DNA from: an uncultured Dorea sp.
GTDB lineage: Bacteria > Bacillota > Clostridia > Lachnospirales > Lachnospiraceae
Assembly: GCA_910584615.1 (NCBI GenBank)
Contig: CAJUAM010000042.1
Span: 1-25,698 of the forward strand
DNA: 25,698 bases
Direction: 5' to 3'
Both the position numbers and the translations under genes were made by a program. Numbering within the stretch: the first letter of the stretch is position 1; the number at the start of each line of letters is the position of its first letter. Shown piece after piece: positions 16,992 through 23,591 of this stretch. The notes under the pieces are model-generated. The model saw only the letters and a list, made by a program, of their open reading frames with translations, had not been told where the DNA came from and did not search any database.

Positions 16992-17609
16992 ATGATCAAA
17001 GACACAAAAGCTATGTTAAGAAGCATACTTGAAAACATTTCTCAGATAAATTACGTAGAGCCGGGGGATATTCCCAATATTGATCTATATATGGATCAGG
17101 TCACTACCTTTATGGACGAACATCTGCGTTCCAGCAAAAGATACGAAGACGACAAAGTACTGACCAAGACGATGATTAATAATTACGCAAAAAATAATCT
17201 GCTTCCGCCTCCGGTAAAGAAAAAATATTCCAAAGAACATGTGCTGGTAATGATTTTCATCTATTACTTTAAAAACATATTATCGATCAAAGATATCGAA
17301 ACTCTGCTGACACCCATCACAGACAAATATTTTAAAGATGAAAACGGTATGGACATGACCTACATCTACAATGAAGTAATGGAACTTGAAAAATCACGGA
17401 TCAGCATTGTCTCAAAAGACATCGCAAAGTCCTTCCAGGATGCGGCAGAATGCTTTGCAGATGCCCCCGGGGAGGATCAGGACTATCTGCAGCTTTTTGC
17501 TTTTATCTGCAGTCTGAGTTTTGATATCTATGTGAAAAAGCTCTTGATGCAAAAGCTTATTGATGAATTTGACATAAAGAAAGACAGTAAAGATAAAAAG
17601 AAGAAATAA
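16992..17609 (+). CDS. DUF1836 domain-containing protein
   Basis: This 205-aa soluble protein belongs to DUF1836, widespread in Clostridia and Bacilli and of unknown function. The diagnostic stretch covers residues 20-110 and includes DIPNIDLYMDQVTTFM, LTKTMINNYAKNNLLPPP and KKYSKEHVLVMIFIYYFK. The middle part resembles a MerR-like helix-turn-helix, so DNA binding is plausible but unproven. The C-terminus ends in a lysine-rich tail (KKDSKDKKKK). The ATG follows GAGGTG by 8 nt. It is transcribed alone, away from marR and towards yerC. The separate promoter gives no reason to tie it to the exporter. Confidence 0.9.
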   Translation: MIKDTKAMLRSILENISQINYVEPGDIPNIDLYMDQVTTFMDEHLRSSKRYEDDKVLTKTMINNYAKNNLLPPPVKKKYSKEHVLVMIFIYYFKNILSIKDIETLLTPITDKYFKDENGMDMTYIYNEVMELEKSRISIVSKDIAKSFQDAAECFADAPGEDQDYLQLFAFICSLSFDIYVKKLLMQKLIDEFDIKKDSKDKKKK

Positions 17610-17635
17610 GGAGTAATTCTTATTTCTTTTTTTCT
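17602..17635. terminator. AT-rich terminator between the DUF1836 and yerC genes
   Basis: AGAAATAAG (17602-17610) pairs with CTTATTTCT (17619-17627) across an 8-nt loop and is followed by a T-run. The left arm includes the DUF1836 stop codon. The A-rich left flank lets it also serve the convergent yerC transcript. The stem is weak. Confidence 0.5.
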
Positions 17636-17656
17636 TCCATATGAAATTGTATATTC

Positions 17657-17944
17657 TTATTCATTTATCCTTTCAAATACCATATCATAACCATCATTCC
17701 CATAGTTTAAGGAACGGTTGACACGGCTGATAGTCGCAGTGGAGGCCCCTGTTTTCTCGGCAATCTCAAGATATGTCTTACGCTCCCTCAGCATCTTTGC
17801 CACTTCAAATCTCTGGGATAAAGAGAGCAATTCATTGATGGTACAGATATCCTCAAAAAAAGTATAACACTCTTCCTTATCCTTCAAACTTAATATCGCG
17901 CTAAAGAGATAATCTACTGCCTCGGTCCTAATCTTTTTACTCAT
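17657..17944 (-). CDS. yerC: YerC/YecD-family TrpR-like repressor
   Basis: This small DNA-binding protein of 95 aa belongs to the YerC/YecD group of the TrpR superfamily. It is all helical. The core is FFEDICTINELLSLSQRFEVA followed by the helix-turn-helix region TYLEIAEKTGASTATISRVN, and it ends with the conserved SLNYGNDGYDMV. An AAGGAG ribosome site lies 9 nt before the ATG. It is a single-gene unit with its own promoter, and a long palindrome covers the transcript start, which suggests self-control. Family members are broadly conserved in Firmicutes. The regulon here is not visible apart from the gene's own promoter. Confidence 0.92.
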   Translation of the reverse strand: MSKKIRTEAVDYLFSAILSLKDKEECYTFFEDICTINELLSLSQRFEVAKMLRERKTYLEIAEKTGASTATISRVNRSLNYGNDGYDMVFERINE

Positions 17945-17960
17945 ATCAGAAATCTCCTTT

Positions 17961-17983
17961 TATAACAGAATATTACTGTTATA
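17961..17983. repeat. 23-bp palindrome at the yerC transcript start, likely operator
   Basis: Eight-base arms TATAACAG and CTGTTATA are perfect and separated by AATATTA. It touches the -10 box and runs to just before the ribosome site, where a bound dimer would block transcription. YerC itself is the natural candidate, by inference. Confidence 0.6.
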
Positions 17984-18011
17984 TTTTAACACACTAAATT
18001 TATGAAGTCCA
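17983..18011 (-). promoter_or_regulatory. promoter of yerC
   Basis: On the minus strand TGGACT (18006-18011), a 17-bp spacer and TAAAAT (17983-17988). The -35 matches at four of six positions. Confidence 0.5.
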
Positions 18012-18055
18012 CATCTTTTTACTGCTTATACTCATACTGCCCATACCTGCGCCGC

Positions 18056-18781
18056 TTATACTTTGCGGCTATGTTTCAGGCAGGCACAAAGCTTTTCCAA
18101 AGATGTGTTCGCAATTAATTCTTCCGGAAAATCCGTCTCTTTTAACACCTCTGTCGTATACTGATACTCGCCGATCGACGCATCTACGTGCGCATCCGTT
18201 CCAAGCACCACCATTGCCCCGTATCTTTTGCAATACTCAAGCATCTGCTTTGCATTATCCTTTGTATTCTGCCGGAATCCATTAGGACTTAAGGACGTAT
18301 TATTCACTTCCAGCAAAGTTTTGGTCTCCTTTGCCGCCTTTACAAGTTCCTCATAATCCACCGGAAATCTCCCGTCATCCGGATGTCCTATGATATCCAC
18401 ACAGTCATGCTTCATAGTATTTACATATGTCCTCGTGATCACATCTTTCGTCCGCTCTCCGGCAAAGCAAGGCGTATGGATACTTGCGATCGAGATATCC
18501 AGATCCTTTACTACTCCTTCCGGAAGATCAATTGAACCCTCTTCATCCATAATATTAAGCTCCACTCCAAGGAAAAGCCGGATACCGTACATCCGTCTTG
18601 GAACTACCCGGAGATTCTGGAAATAATACATCCCGACACTCCCCGGCATCTTCGGCGCATGTTCTGTAACCGCCAATCCTTTCAACCCCTTCTCTGCCGC
18701 CATATGAGCCATCTCTCTCAGTGTATTGTACGCATGGCCGCTGACAAGGGTATGGGTGTGGGTGTCAATTTCTATCCTCAT
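18056..18781 (-). CDS. PHP-domain phosphoesterase (YcdX type)
   Basis: This is a cytoplasmic metal-dependent phosphatase-like enzyme of 241 aa. It shows the PHP metal-binding motifs in order: DTHTHT at residues 6-11, VTEHAP, GVELNI, SIHTP, IGHPDDGRFP, LEVNNTSL and GTDAHVD. This set fits the YcdX-type trinuclear zinc phosphatases rather than HisK or polymerase PHP domains, which have other flanking regions. AAAGGAGG precedes the ATG. It has its own promoter and no functional neighbour, so its substrate is unknown. Confidence 0.92.
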   Translation of the reverse strand: MRIEIDTHTHTLVSGHAYNTLREMAHMAAEKGLKGLAVTEHAPKMPGSVGMYYFQNLRVVPRRMYGIRLFLGVELNIMDEEGSIDLPEGVVKDLDISIASIHTPCFAGERTKDVITRTYVNTMKHDCVDIIGHPDDGRFPVDYEELVKAAKETKTLLEVNNTSLSPNGFRQNTKDNAKQMLEYCKRYGAMVVLGTDAHVDASIGEYQYTTEVLKETDFPEELIANTSLEKLCACLKHSRKV

Positions 18782-18851
18782 AAAGTACTGCCTCCTTTTT
18801 TATACATCTGATTATCATCTATCCACTGATCAGTATGTCCGATTGATTTTT

Positions 18852-18880
18852 ATTGTATCACGTTTTTCACACGATATCTA
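18852..18880 (-). promoter_or_regulatory. promoter of the PHP phosphoesterase gene
   Basis: On the minus strand TAGATA (18875-18880), a 17-bp spacer and TACAAT (18852-18857), with TG one base upstream of the -10 (extended form). Confidence 0.5.
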
Positions 18881-18890
18881 CCATACAAAA

Positions 18891-18933
18891 CATAAAGCCC
18901 CCTGTATCCGGCATTTTACACCGGATACAAGGG
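18891..18933 (-). terminator. terminator of the Ig-like/Fn3 secreted protein gene
   Basis: CCGGATACA (18921-18929) pairs with TGTATCCGG (18903-18911), nine bp with a 9-nt loop, extended by three G-C pairs after one mismatch. On the minus strand the hairpin is followed by CTTTATGTTTTG. Confidence 0.75.
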
Positions 18934-18965
18934 ACTTGCACTGCCAGGCAGAAATTACGATACTT

Positions 18966-21329
18966 TTATTTTACTTTTACTTTTTTTGCCTTCGACCATG
19001 CGGAATAGCATTTTCCTCCTTTTACATCCTGATATGTACGGACTCTCACATAATACGTTTTCTTTGATTTCAGCCCTTTTAGCGTGAGCGATGTCTTCTT
19101 ATTTCCTTTTACTGTCTTTGTTTTTAATCCGCTCTTGAAATTCTTCTTTGTAGAATACTGGATCTGATAACCCTTTGTATTTTTTGTCTGCTTCTTCCAC
19201 TTTACTACGGCTTTTTTCTTAGCTGCTTTTACGCTGGATAATTTTGTACCTTTCGGATTGATAGTAAATTTTTTAACAACCGTTCCGGTGTAATTACCTT
19301 TAAATTTAATCGTAGCTTTATAATGTCCGATCTTTTTACATCCTGATGAATAAGACACTTTATAATTTGAAGATTTTATCGTCTTGCCGTTGCTTCCCTT
19401 TACTGTCACAGATGGCTTCTGCACTTTTCCGTTAAAGGTAAGTCCCGTCTTAAGTGTAATTTTTTTAGGATAATAAATCGGCGTTGACTTTTTAACCGCG
19501 CCGCATGTACGGCATTTTTCCTGTATACTTCCGTTCCGTTTTGTTGTTGCCTTTTTTATGTTTTTTGCATAGGAATGCACATGCTGTTGTTTATATCCAC
19601 TCGACAGAAAATAAATCGAATTGTGTGAAAGAACAAATTCTGCATAGGAATCTTGCCCATAATTCACCTTACTGTTTACCTGCTCTAATTTGGATGTCAC
19701 TTCATTTAGCCACGAAAGTACGATATTTCCTGAAAGTCCTCTCACATAAAATTCGTACCCAAGATTGACCCGGATCTTCGCAGGCCCCGGAAGCTGGCCA
19801 TTGGGCTGAAACGACATCTTATACCCGTCCTTCGGTAATCCATACAAAACCGAATCTTGTTCCGTTACCGTATCAATCATAACTTGCACATCAATATCTT
19901 TCAGCTTTGAATTCAGATCTTTTCCGTTAAATATCCATTGAATCCCTTCAGCTTCCAGTACCAGTGTCTTATTTTTACCTTTTATCGCCTCAAAGGCGGC
20001 TTTAGGTACAACAGTTACCTCCCGCGCCGTCACTACCGCAGTACCGCCTTCCTTCATATTTCTCAGACGGTCAGCAAGGGATCTGTCACCCAGACCGGTC
20101 CTGACATCCACGGCAGTTCCATTTTCTACCGTAATATCTGCCGCTCCGTCACAGGCAACAAAATCTTTTTCAATACCGTCCTCATATCTTACAAAGCCTT
20201 TCTCTTGATTTCTCACTTCACTATTATAAGTGCTCACATTCCCGGCGCTGTTTATGATAAGAATTGCATTTAACTCATATTTTCCTGACTGCGCATATTG
20301 ATTTATCGGTAAATACAGTTCATTTTCCTTGTTGCCGCTATAAGTTTCTCTTTCATTTGTCCGGATATCCAGTCTGTTTCCATCCGTTCCCACATAATAT
20401 AAATATATTTGTGAAATATCAGATTTAGTCTCTATTTTCATGCTAAGCTTTACAAGTGACGGTGCTTTTAGTGTTTTCTTTTCCGCAGAAATATATTTTA
20501 ATATCGGTACAGTGTAATCATATTCCACACCTGTAATATTTTTTACCTGCAGCAAATCATACCCAAATGAAATATTACCATATTGAGTGTCATATCCTGC
20601 TTTATCCGTTACCAACGCAAACGATAAAACGTAGTTTCCTGTCGGCGCATTTTCCGGAAGCTCAGCCTCCATTACATAATGATCTGATGACAGCTTTCTC
20701 AAATTCCCTTCTGCCGCAGATGCATTTAAAGATAAGTTAAATCCCGTTTTTTCTTCTTTATAGGCAAACTGGATACTTTCAACACCCGAACCTTCCTCAA
20801 CCACATGCACGTCAATATTGATCTTTCCCGGCGCCTCCCATACCTTATTCTCTATGGCCACATTAGTTATAGCCGGCGGTGTATCATCACCATCCAAAGA
20901 ACTGGTAATAGTAAAAGACGAATCACCTATAGGGAACGAATCTATCCGGATACCATTTGCGCTTCCGACCATACAGTCCTCCTGCGGTGTATACTGTACG
21001 TCTCCATTCGGACATACAAGAGTGATAAACGACAGCTGATACATGCCTTTCGGCAGGTATTTTGACAATGTGACCGTCTGTGTATATGTTTGTCCTTCTT
21101 TACCGGGATATTGTGTGCCCGTTTCAAAAAAACACGCTGCCGCGCTTTTACCTCCGGGTCCTTTAAAATCAATCGATATGCTGTTCACTCCATTCCCGGC
21201 AGGGTCTTTCACAGTCACACTGACTTCAATCTCACCCGGTGCTGTTAAGTTATCTTTTGGTTCTACACTGACTGCAGAGATTGTCGGTACCGCACTCGTT
21301 CTTTCCGCTGCCGCATTTTGAGACAACAC
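18966..21329 (-). CDS. large Ig-like/Fn3 secreted protein, body cut off from its signal peptide by TAG
   Basis: This 787-aa open frame encodes the body of a surface or secreted protein. It begins with three related Ig-like repeats (about 15-130, 150-265 and 280-375), each with an APGxI/APSxV-type strand. A threonine/valine-rich domain follows (about 385-570), then a small metal-site-like segment with HVH near 585 and CRTCG near 605, an Ig-like domain starting YYPKKITL, and a lysine-rich fibronectin type III domain at the end. Such tails are common in Lachnospiraceae exported proteins. The frame continues without shift into the signal-peptide segment at 21330-21473, separated by one TAG. Restart at GTG (21329) is conceivable, with GAGG 8 nt upstream, but the product would lack an export signal. 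Probably one 834-residue gene, interrupted. Confidence 0.8.
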   Translation of the reverse strand: MLSQNAAAERTSAVPTISAVSVEPKDNLTAPGEIEVSVTVKDPAGNGVNSISIDFKGPGGKSAAACFFETGTQYPGKEGQTYTQTVTLSKYLPKGMYQLSFITLVCPNGDVQYTPQEDCMVGSANGIRIDSFPIGDSSFTITSSLDGDDTPPAITNVAIENKVWEAPGKINIDVHVVEEGSGVESIQFAYKEEKTGFNLSLNASAAEGNLRKLSSDHYVMEAELPENAPTGNYVLSFALVTDKAGYDTQYGNISFGYDLLQVKNITGVEYDYTVPILKYISAEKKTLKAPSLVKLSMKIETKSDISQIYLYYVGTDGNRLDIRTNERETYSGNKENELYLPINQYAQSGKYELNAILIINSAGNVSTYNSEVRNQEKGFVRYEDGIEKDFVACDGAADITVENGTAVDVRTGLGDRSLADRLRNMKEGGTAVVTAREVTVVPKAAFEAIKGKNKTLVLEAEGIQWIFNGKDLNSKLKDIDVQVMIDTVTEQDSVLYGLPKDGYKMSFQPNGQLPGPAKIRVNLGYEFYVRGLSGNIVLSWLNEVTSKLEQVNSKVNYGQDSYAEFVLSHNSIYFLSSGYKQQHVHSYAKNIKKATTKRNGSIQEKCRTCGAVKKSTPIYYPKKITLKTGLTFNGKVQKPSVTVKGSNGKTIKSSNYKVSYSSGCKKIGHYKATIKFKGNYTGTVVKKFTINPKGTKLSSVKAAKKKAVVKWKKQTKNTKGYQIQYSTKKNFKSGLKTKTVKGNKKTSLTLKGLKSKKTYYVRVRTYQDVKGGKCYSAWSKAKKVKVK

Positions 21330-21473
21330 CTACATATCCTCTTCAATAATTTCTTCTTCCAAAGCTTCTGTTTTTTGTGTCTTTGGCTGTACTTCCTCCG
21401 CCAATGCGGCCATATCCCACGTTCCAATCATTAGGCCGGCTATAAGCACGAGGCTGATTATTCTTTTTTTCAT
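21330..21473 (-). pseudogene. signal-peptide segment of the interrupted Ig-like/Fn3 gene
   Basis: This 47-codon frame has a classic signal peptide: MKKR, a hydrophobic core, then WDMAALA-EE as the cleavage site. A short acidic linker ending EEIIEEDM follows, then TAG at 21330-21332. The next codon continues the same frame into the Ig-like repeats. The ATG follows GGAAGGAG. The signal peptide closely resembles that of the neighbouring C39-like protein, so export of the joined protein was surely the original design. The TAG may be a real mutation, a sequencing error, or a read-through site. No frameshift is involved. Confidence 0.75.
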
Positions 21474-21560
21474 ACTTCTCCTTCCCTGTTTTAGTTTCGG
21501 GCATTTCCATTTTTGTAACACGAAAAGCTCCAACACCCTCAACAAACTAAAGCCTATAAC

Positions 21561-21600
21561 AAAAAAGCATGTTCACCTTGTCACATGCCTTTTTGTTTTT
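21561..21600 (-). terminator. terminator of the C39-like peptidase gene
   Basis: On the minus strand GCATGT (21583-21588) pairs with ACATGC (21567-21572), and after one unpaired base the stem extends into A-T pairs. TTTTTTGTTATA follows. It lies between the two secreted-protein genes. Confidence 0.6.
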
Positions 21601-21617
21601 GGTAATTTTTTGATGGA

Positions 21618-22997
21618 CTACTTTCTTACATATGCATTTTTGATTCCAGAATATACACTCAGTTTTTTTCTACTTGCCCAGCCCGGATCTCTTATAAGAA
21701 AATTACTGTATTTTAAACCTGATGGTTTTTTATTATTATCGAGTTTTACTTTCTCATATCCATAAATAACAACCCAGTGCTGTCCCTCTCCTTTTTTGCT
21801 TACTGATACAATTACAGGTTTCCCAGCCGCAACTTGCTTATATATATTAGCTAGATTTCCTGGGCTTTTCAATCGTGTATAATTTTTCCCATATTTTTTT
21901 CCTTTCCATGTAAAAAGATCTTTTTTAAATTCTCCCTTTTCAGTTGCAATCGTTTTAGGTGTAATTGATTTATTTTTCCGCACATACCGTTCAATCATCG
22001 CTACATTTGTTAATACGCATCCATATCCGGGTTTTCCTTTAACCTGGCCGACATATGATGAACTTTTTCCTATTTTGACTTTGTTCCATGATTTATTGTC
22101 TTGGCTATAATATGGTACATTTAGTTTTTTGCTCACAGACACAGTCTTTTTCACTGAACTTGGAGCCTTTTTCACTGGACTTGGAGCCTTTCTTACCGTG
22201 ACTGTACAGATTGCTGTCTTTCCGCAGCATTTTGCATATATCTTCGCTGTTCCTGCCATCTTTGCCGTTACTACGCCTTTACTATTAACTGTTGCGACTT
22301 TAACAGCGCTTGATGAATAAGTGACTGGCATATTCACCGGTCTTCTGCTGGCAGACAACGCAACAGTCTTACCGATATCCAGTGTCGCGGACGTTTTATT
22401 CAGTGAAATAGACGGTGCATAAGCACGGACAATCCAGATCTGACATGGATTATTCGCCTCATATTTTTTTATTTTGACACCTTTTCCCGTAGTCGTTCCC
22501 CTGACATCCAATACACATGCCGGATTATTTGCAGACCGGATGATATATCCATCCTTCACTCCTCCTGCCGGCTCAAAGTACCACCCTTGTGTCGAATGAT
22601 TCGTGTTTGTCCAAAGACCTACATCCATATTTGTATTTGATTTTTCGCCTTCTACATTAAGCCTCCATGATCCTGCACATTTGGGTGTTACTGTATACCA
22701 TTTTCCTACTTTCGCAAATGTAAACAATTCCCCTGTAGAATGATCTGCCGGAGAAATGATCATCGGTCTCACTCTTCCGTTCTTATTATTAGGAACTTTC
22801 AAGAGCATGTCCGATTTTTTTTGCTTTTTTATCCCATAGTTTGCAATCGCATACATTTGAGATGTGTTAAACTGGGCATAGGCTGCCTGTGCTGTCATTG
22901 GCTTTTCAGACAACGGTTCTTTTGCCAGCGCTGTCATATCCCATACTCCGGCAAGCATGATCATGACGAGCACGATACTGATAACTATTTTTTTCAT
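21618..22997 (-). CDS. secreted C39-like cysteine peptidase with ricin-type and Big2 domains
   Basis: This is a 459-aa exported protein. The signal peptide ends WDMTALA-KE. Residues about 40-190 form a ricin-type beta-trefoil, with GWYFEP and NPCQIWIV as QxW-like repeats. A bacterial Ig-like Big2 domain follows (about 195-270, SISLNKTSATLDIGKT), then a short linker with the repeat KAPSPVKKAPSSVKK. The C-terminal domain from about 295 (NVPYYSQ) is papain-like C39. The likely catalytic triad is Cys327 in GYGCVLTN, His407 in GQHWVVIYGY and Asp437 in IRDPGW. It probably binds glycans and cleaves peptides or peptidoglycan-linked material outside the cell; the target is unknown. GGAGG lies 9 nt before the ATG. 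Expression is probably governed by the G-tract promoter upstream. Confidence 0.9.
   Translation of the reverse strand: MKKIVISIVLVMIMLAGVWDMTALAKEPLSEKPMTAQAAYAQFNTSQMYAIANYGIKKQKKSDMLLKVPNNKNGRVRPMIISPADHSTGELFTFAKVGKWYTVTPKCAGSWRLNVEGEKSNTNMDVGLWTNTNHSTQGWYFEPAGGVKDGYIIRSANNPACVLDVRGTTTGKGVKIKKYEANNPCQIWIVRAYAPSISLNKTSATLDIGKTVALSASRRPVNMPVTYSSSAVKVATVNSKGVVTAKMAGTAKIYAKCCGKTAICTVTVRKAPSPVKKAPSSVKKTVSVSKKLNVPYYSQDNKSWNKVKIGKSSSYVGQVKGKPGYGCVLTNVAMIERYVRKNKSITPKTIATEKGEFKKDLFTWKGKKYGKNYTRLKSPGNLANIYKQVAAGKPVIVSVSKKGEGQHWVVIYGYEKVKLDNNKKPSGLKYSNFLIRDPGWASRKKLSVYSGIKNAYVRK
22148..22189 (-). repeat. two tandem 21-bp units in the peptidase linker
   Basis: Two adjacent 21-bp copies with one mismatch (22148-22168 and 22169-22189) encode the KAPSPVK/KAPSSVK linker between the Big2 and C39-like domains. 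Because the unit is a multiple of three, copy-number change would alter linker length without breaking the frame. Confidence 0.8.
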
Positions 22998-23085
22998 CTT
23001 CTCTTTCCTCCTTTTTACAACTTGAAAACTCTTTTCTTTGTGGGATTTTATGATTCCTCCTCTCTAGCATTACTTCTTACATTTC

Positions 23086-23117
23086 ATCATACCCCCCCCC
23101 CTAAGCAATTTTGTCAA
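23086..23117 (-). promoter_or_regulatory. promoter of the secreted peptidase with a 10-G spacer tract (phase-variable layout)
   Basis: On the minus strand a perfect TTGACA (23112-23117) and TATGAT (23086-23091) are separated by 20 bp. Ten of these are an unbroken G run (23092-23101) touching the -10. The normal optimum is 17 bp, so tract shortening to seven or eight G would restore it. The layout matches known phase-variable promoters such as Neisseria porA. The predicted leader to the ATG at 22997 is about 80 nt. Confidence 0.75.
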
Positions 23118-23120
23118 CAC

Positions 23121-23157
23121 AAAAGAACGTTCCGTGTATCCGAAACGTTCTCTTTTT
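23121..23157 (-). terminator. hairpin terminator after the ArsR-like remnant
   Basis: AGAACGTT (23124-23131) pairs with AACGTTCT (23044+100 to 23051+100, i.e. 23144-23151), eight bp, extended by two pairs after one mismatch, with a 6-nt loop. T-runs lie on both sides. On the minus strand it is followed by TTTTGTG, only a few bases before the G-tract promoter. Confidence 0.7.
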
Positions 23158-23182
23158 CATATTATTCTATTCACAAAAAATT

Positions 23183-23587
23183 CTAAAAAATCAAAAAAAT
23201 ATCTACAAAACATTTTACAATTTCTCTTAAAGTCGTTTGGTTCAACTGATAATATACCTTTCCATCCTTCTTCTCAACAGTTACCATTTGATTTGAAAGA
23301 AGCATACTCATATGATGTGAAGCAGTTGCCGGAGTTAATTGCAGTTTCTCTGCTATTTCCAGATTACATTTCCCCTGCGTTTTCAAAAGGCAGAGGATCT
23401 CAAACTTGCTTTTATCACCCAGCAATTTCAAGATTTGCGGAAGCATTTCTTTCGCATTTTCCATCTCTTTCTGGTACAAAACCACTTTATCCGCTAAAAC
23501 TCCCTGAAAGATTGCCGTAGGCGTTATTATCTCGCTTTTTATGCAATATTTCTTTTCAATGTGTTTTTTGATCCAGTCATTAAGGGA
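23183..23587 (-). pseudogene. ArsR-family HTH fragment, 3' remnant of a longer gene
   Basis: The C-terminal part is a clear ArsR-type winged helix: LLGDKSKFEILCLLKTQGK, then EIAEKLQLTPATASHHMSMLLSNQMV and a wing VEKKDGKVYYQLN. The open frame extends upstream with protein-like sequence (LNDWIKKHIEKKY, TPTAIFQGVLADK) as far as a TGA at 23588-23590, but has no ATG and no well-placed ribosome site. GTG at 23485 is the only near-term start, giving 100 aa. The upstream residues look like the end of a larger N-terminal domain found before the HTH in some clostridial ArsR-like regulators. I read it as a remnant left when the 5' part was lost next to the helicase gene. A short functional regulator from GTG cannot be excluded. 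Confidence 0.65.
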
Positions 23588-23591
23588 TCAT

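Noticed and set aside
18024..18069. GCTTATACT direct repeat and GCCGC/GCGGC hairpin at the end of the PHP gene
   Set aside because: The stem is only five bp with no T-run, and the repeats are short and imperfect; too weak to call a terminator or element.
21330..21332. TAG read as pyrrolysine or another programmed amino acid
   Set aside because: No pyrrolysine genes or read-through structure are seen in the window, and the gene is not a methylamine enzyme; a mutation or error is simpler.
22998..23068. Second strong AGGAGG in the leader of the C39-like gene, followed by an ATA in frame with the real start
   Set aside because: ATA is a very rare start, and an 18-residue basic extension before the signal peptide is unlikely; the normal ATG has its own GGAGG.
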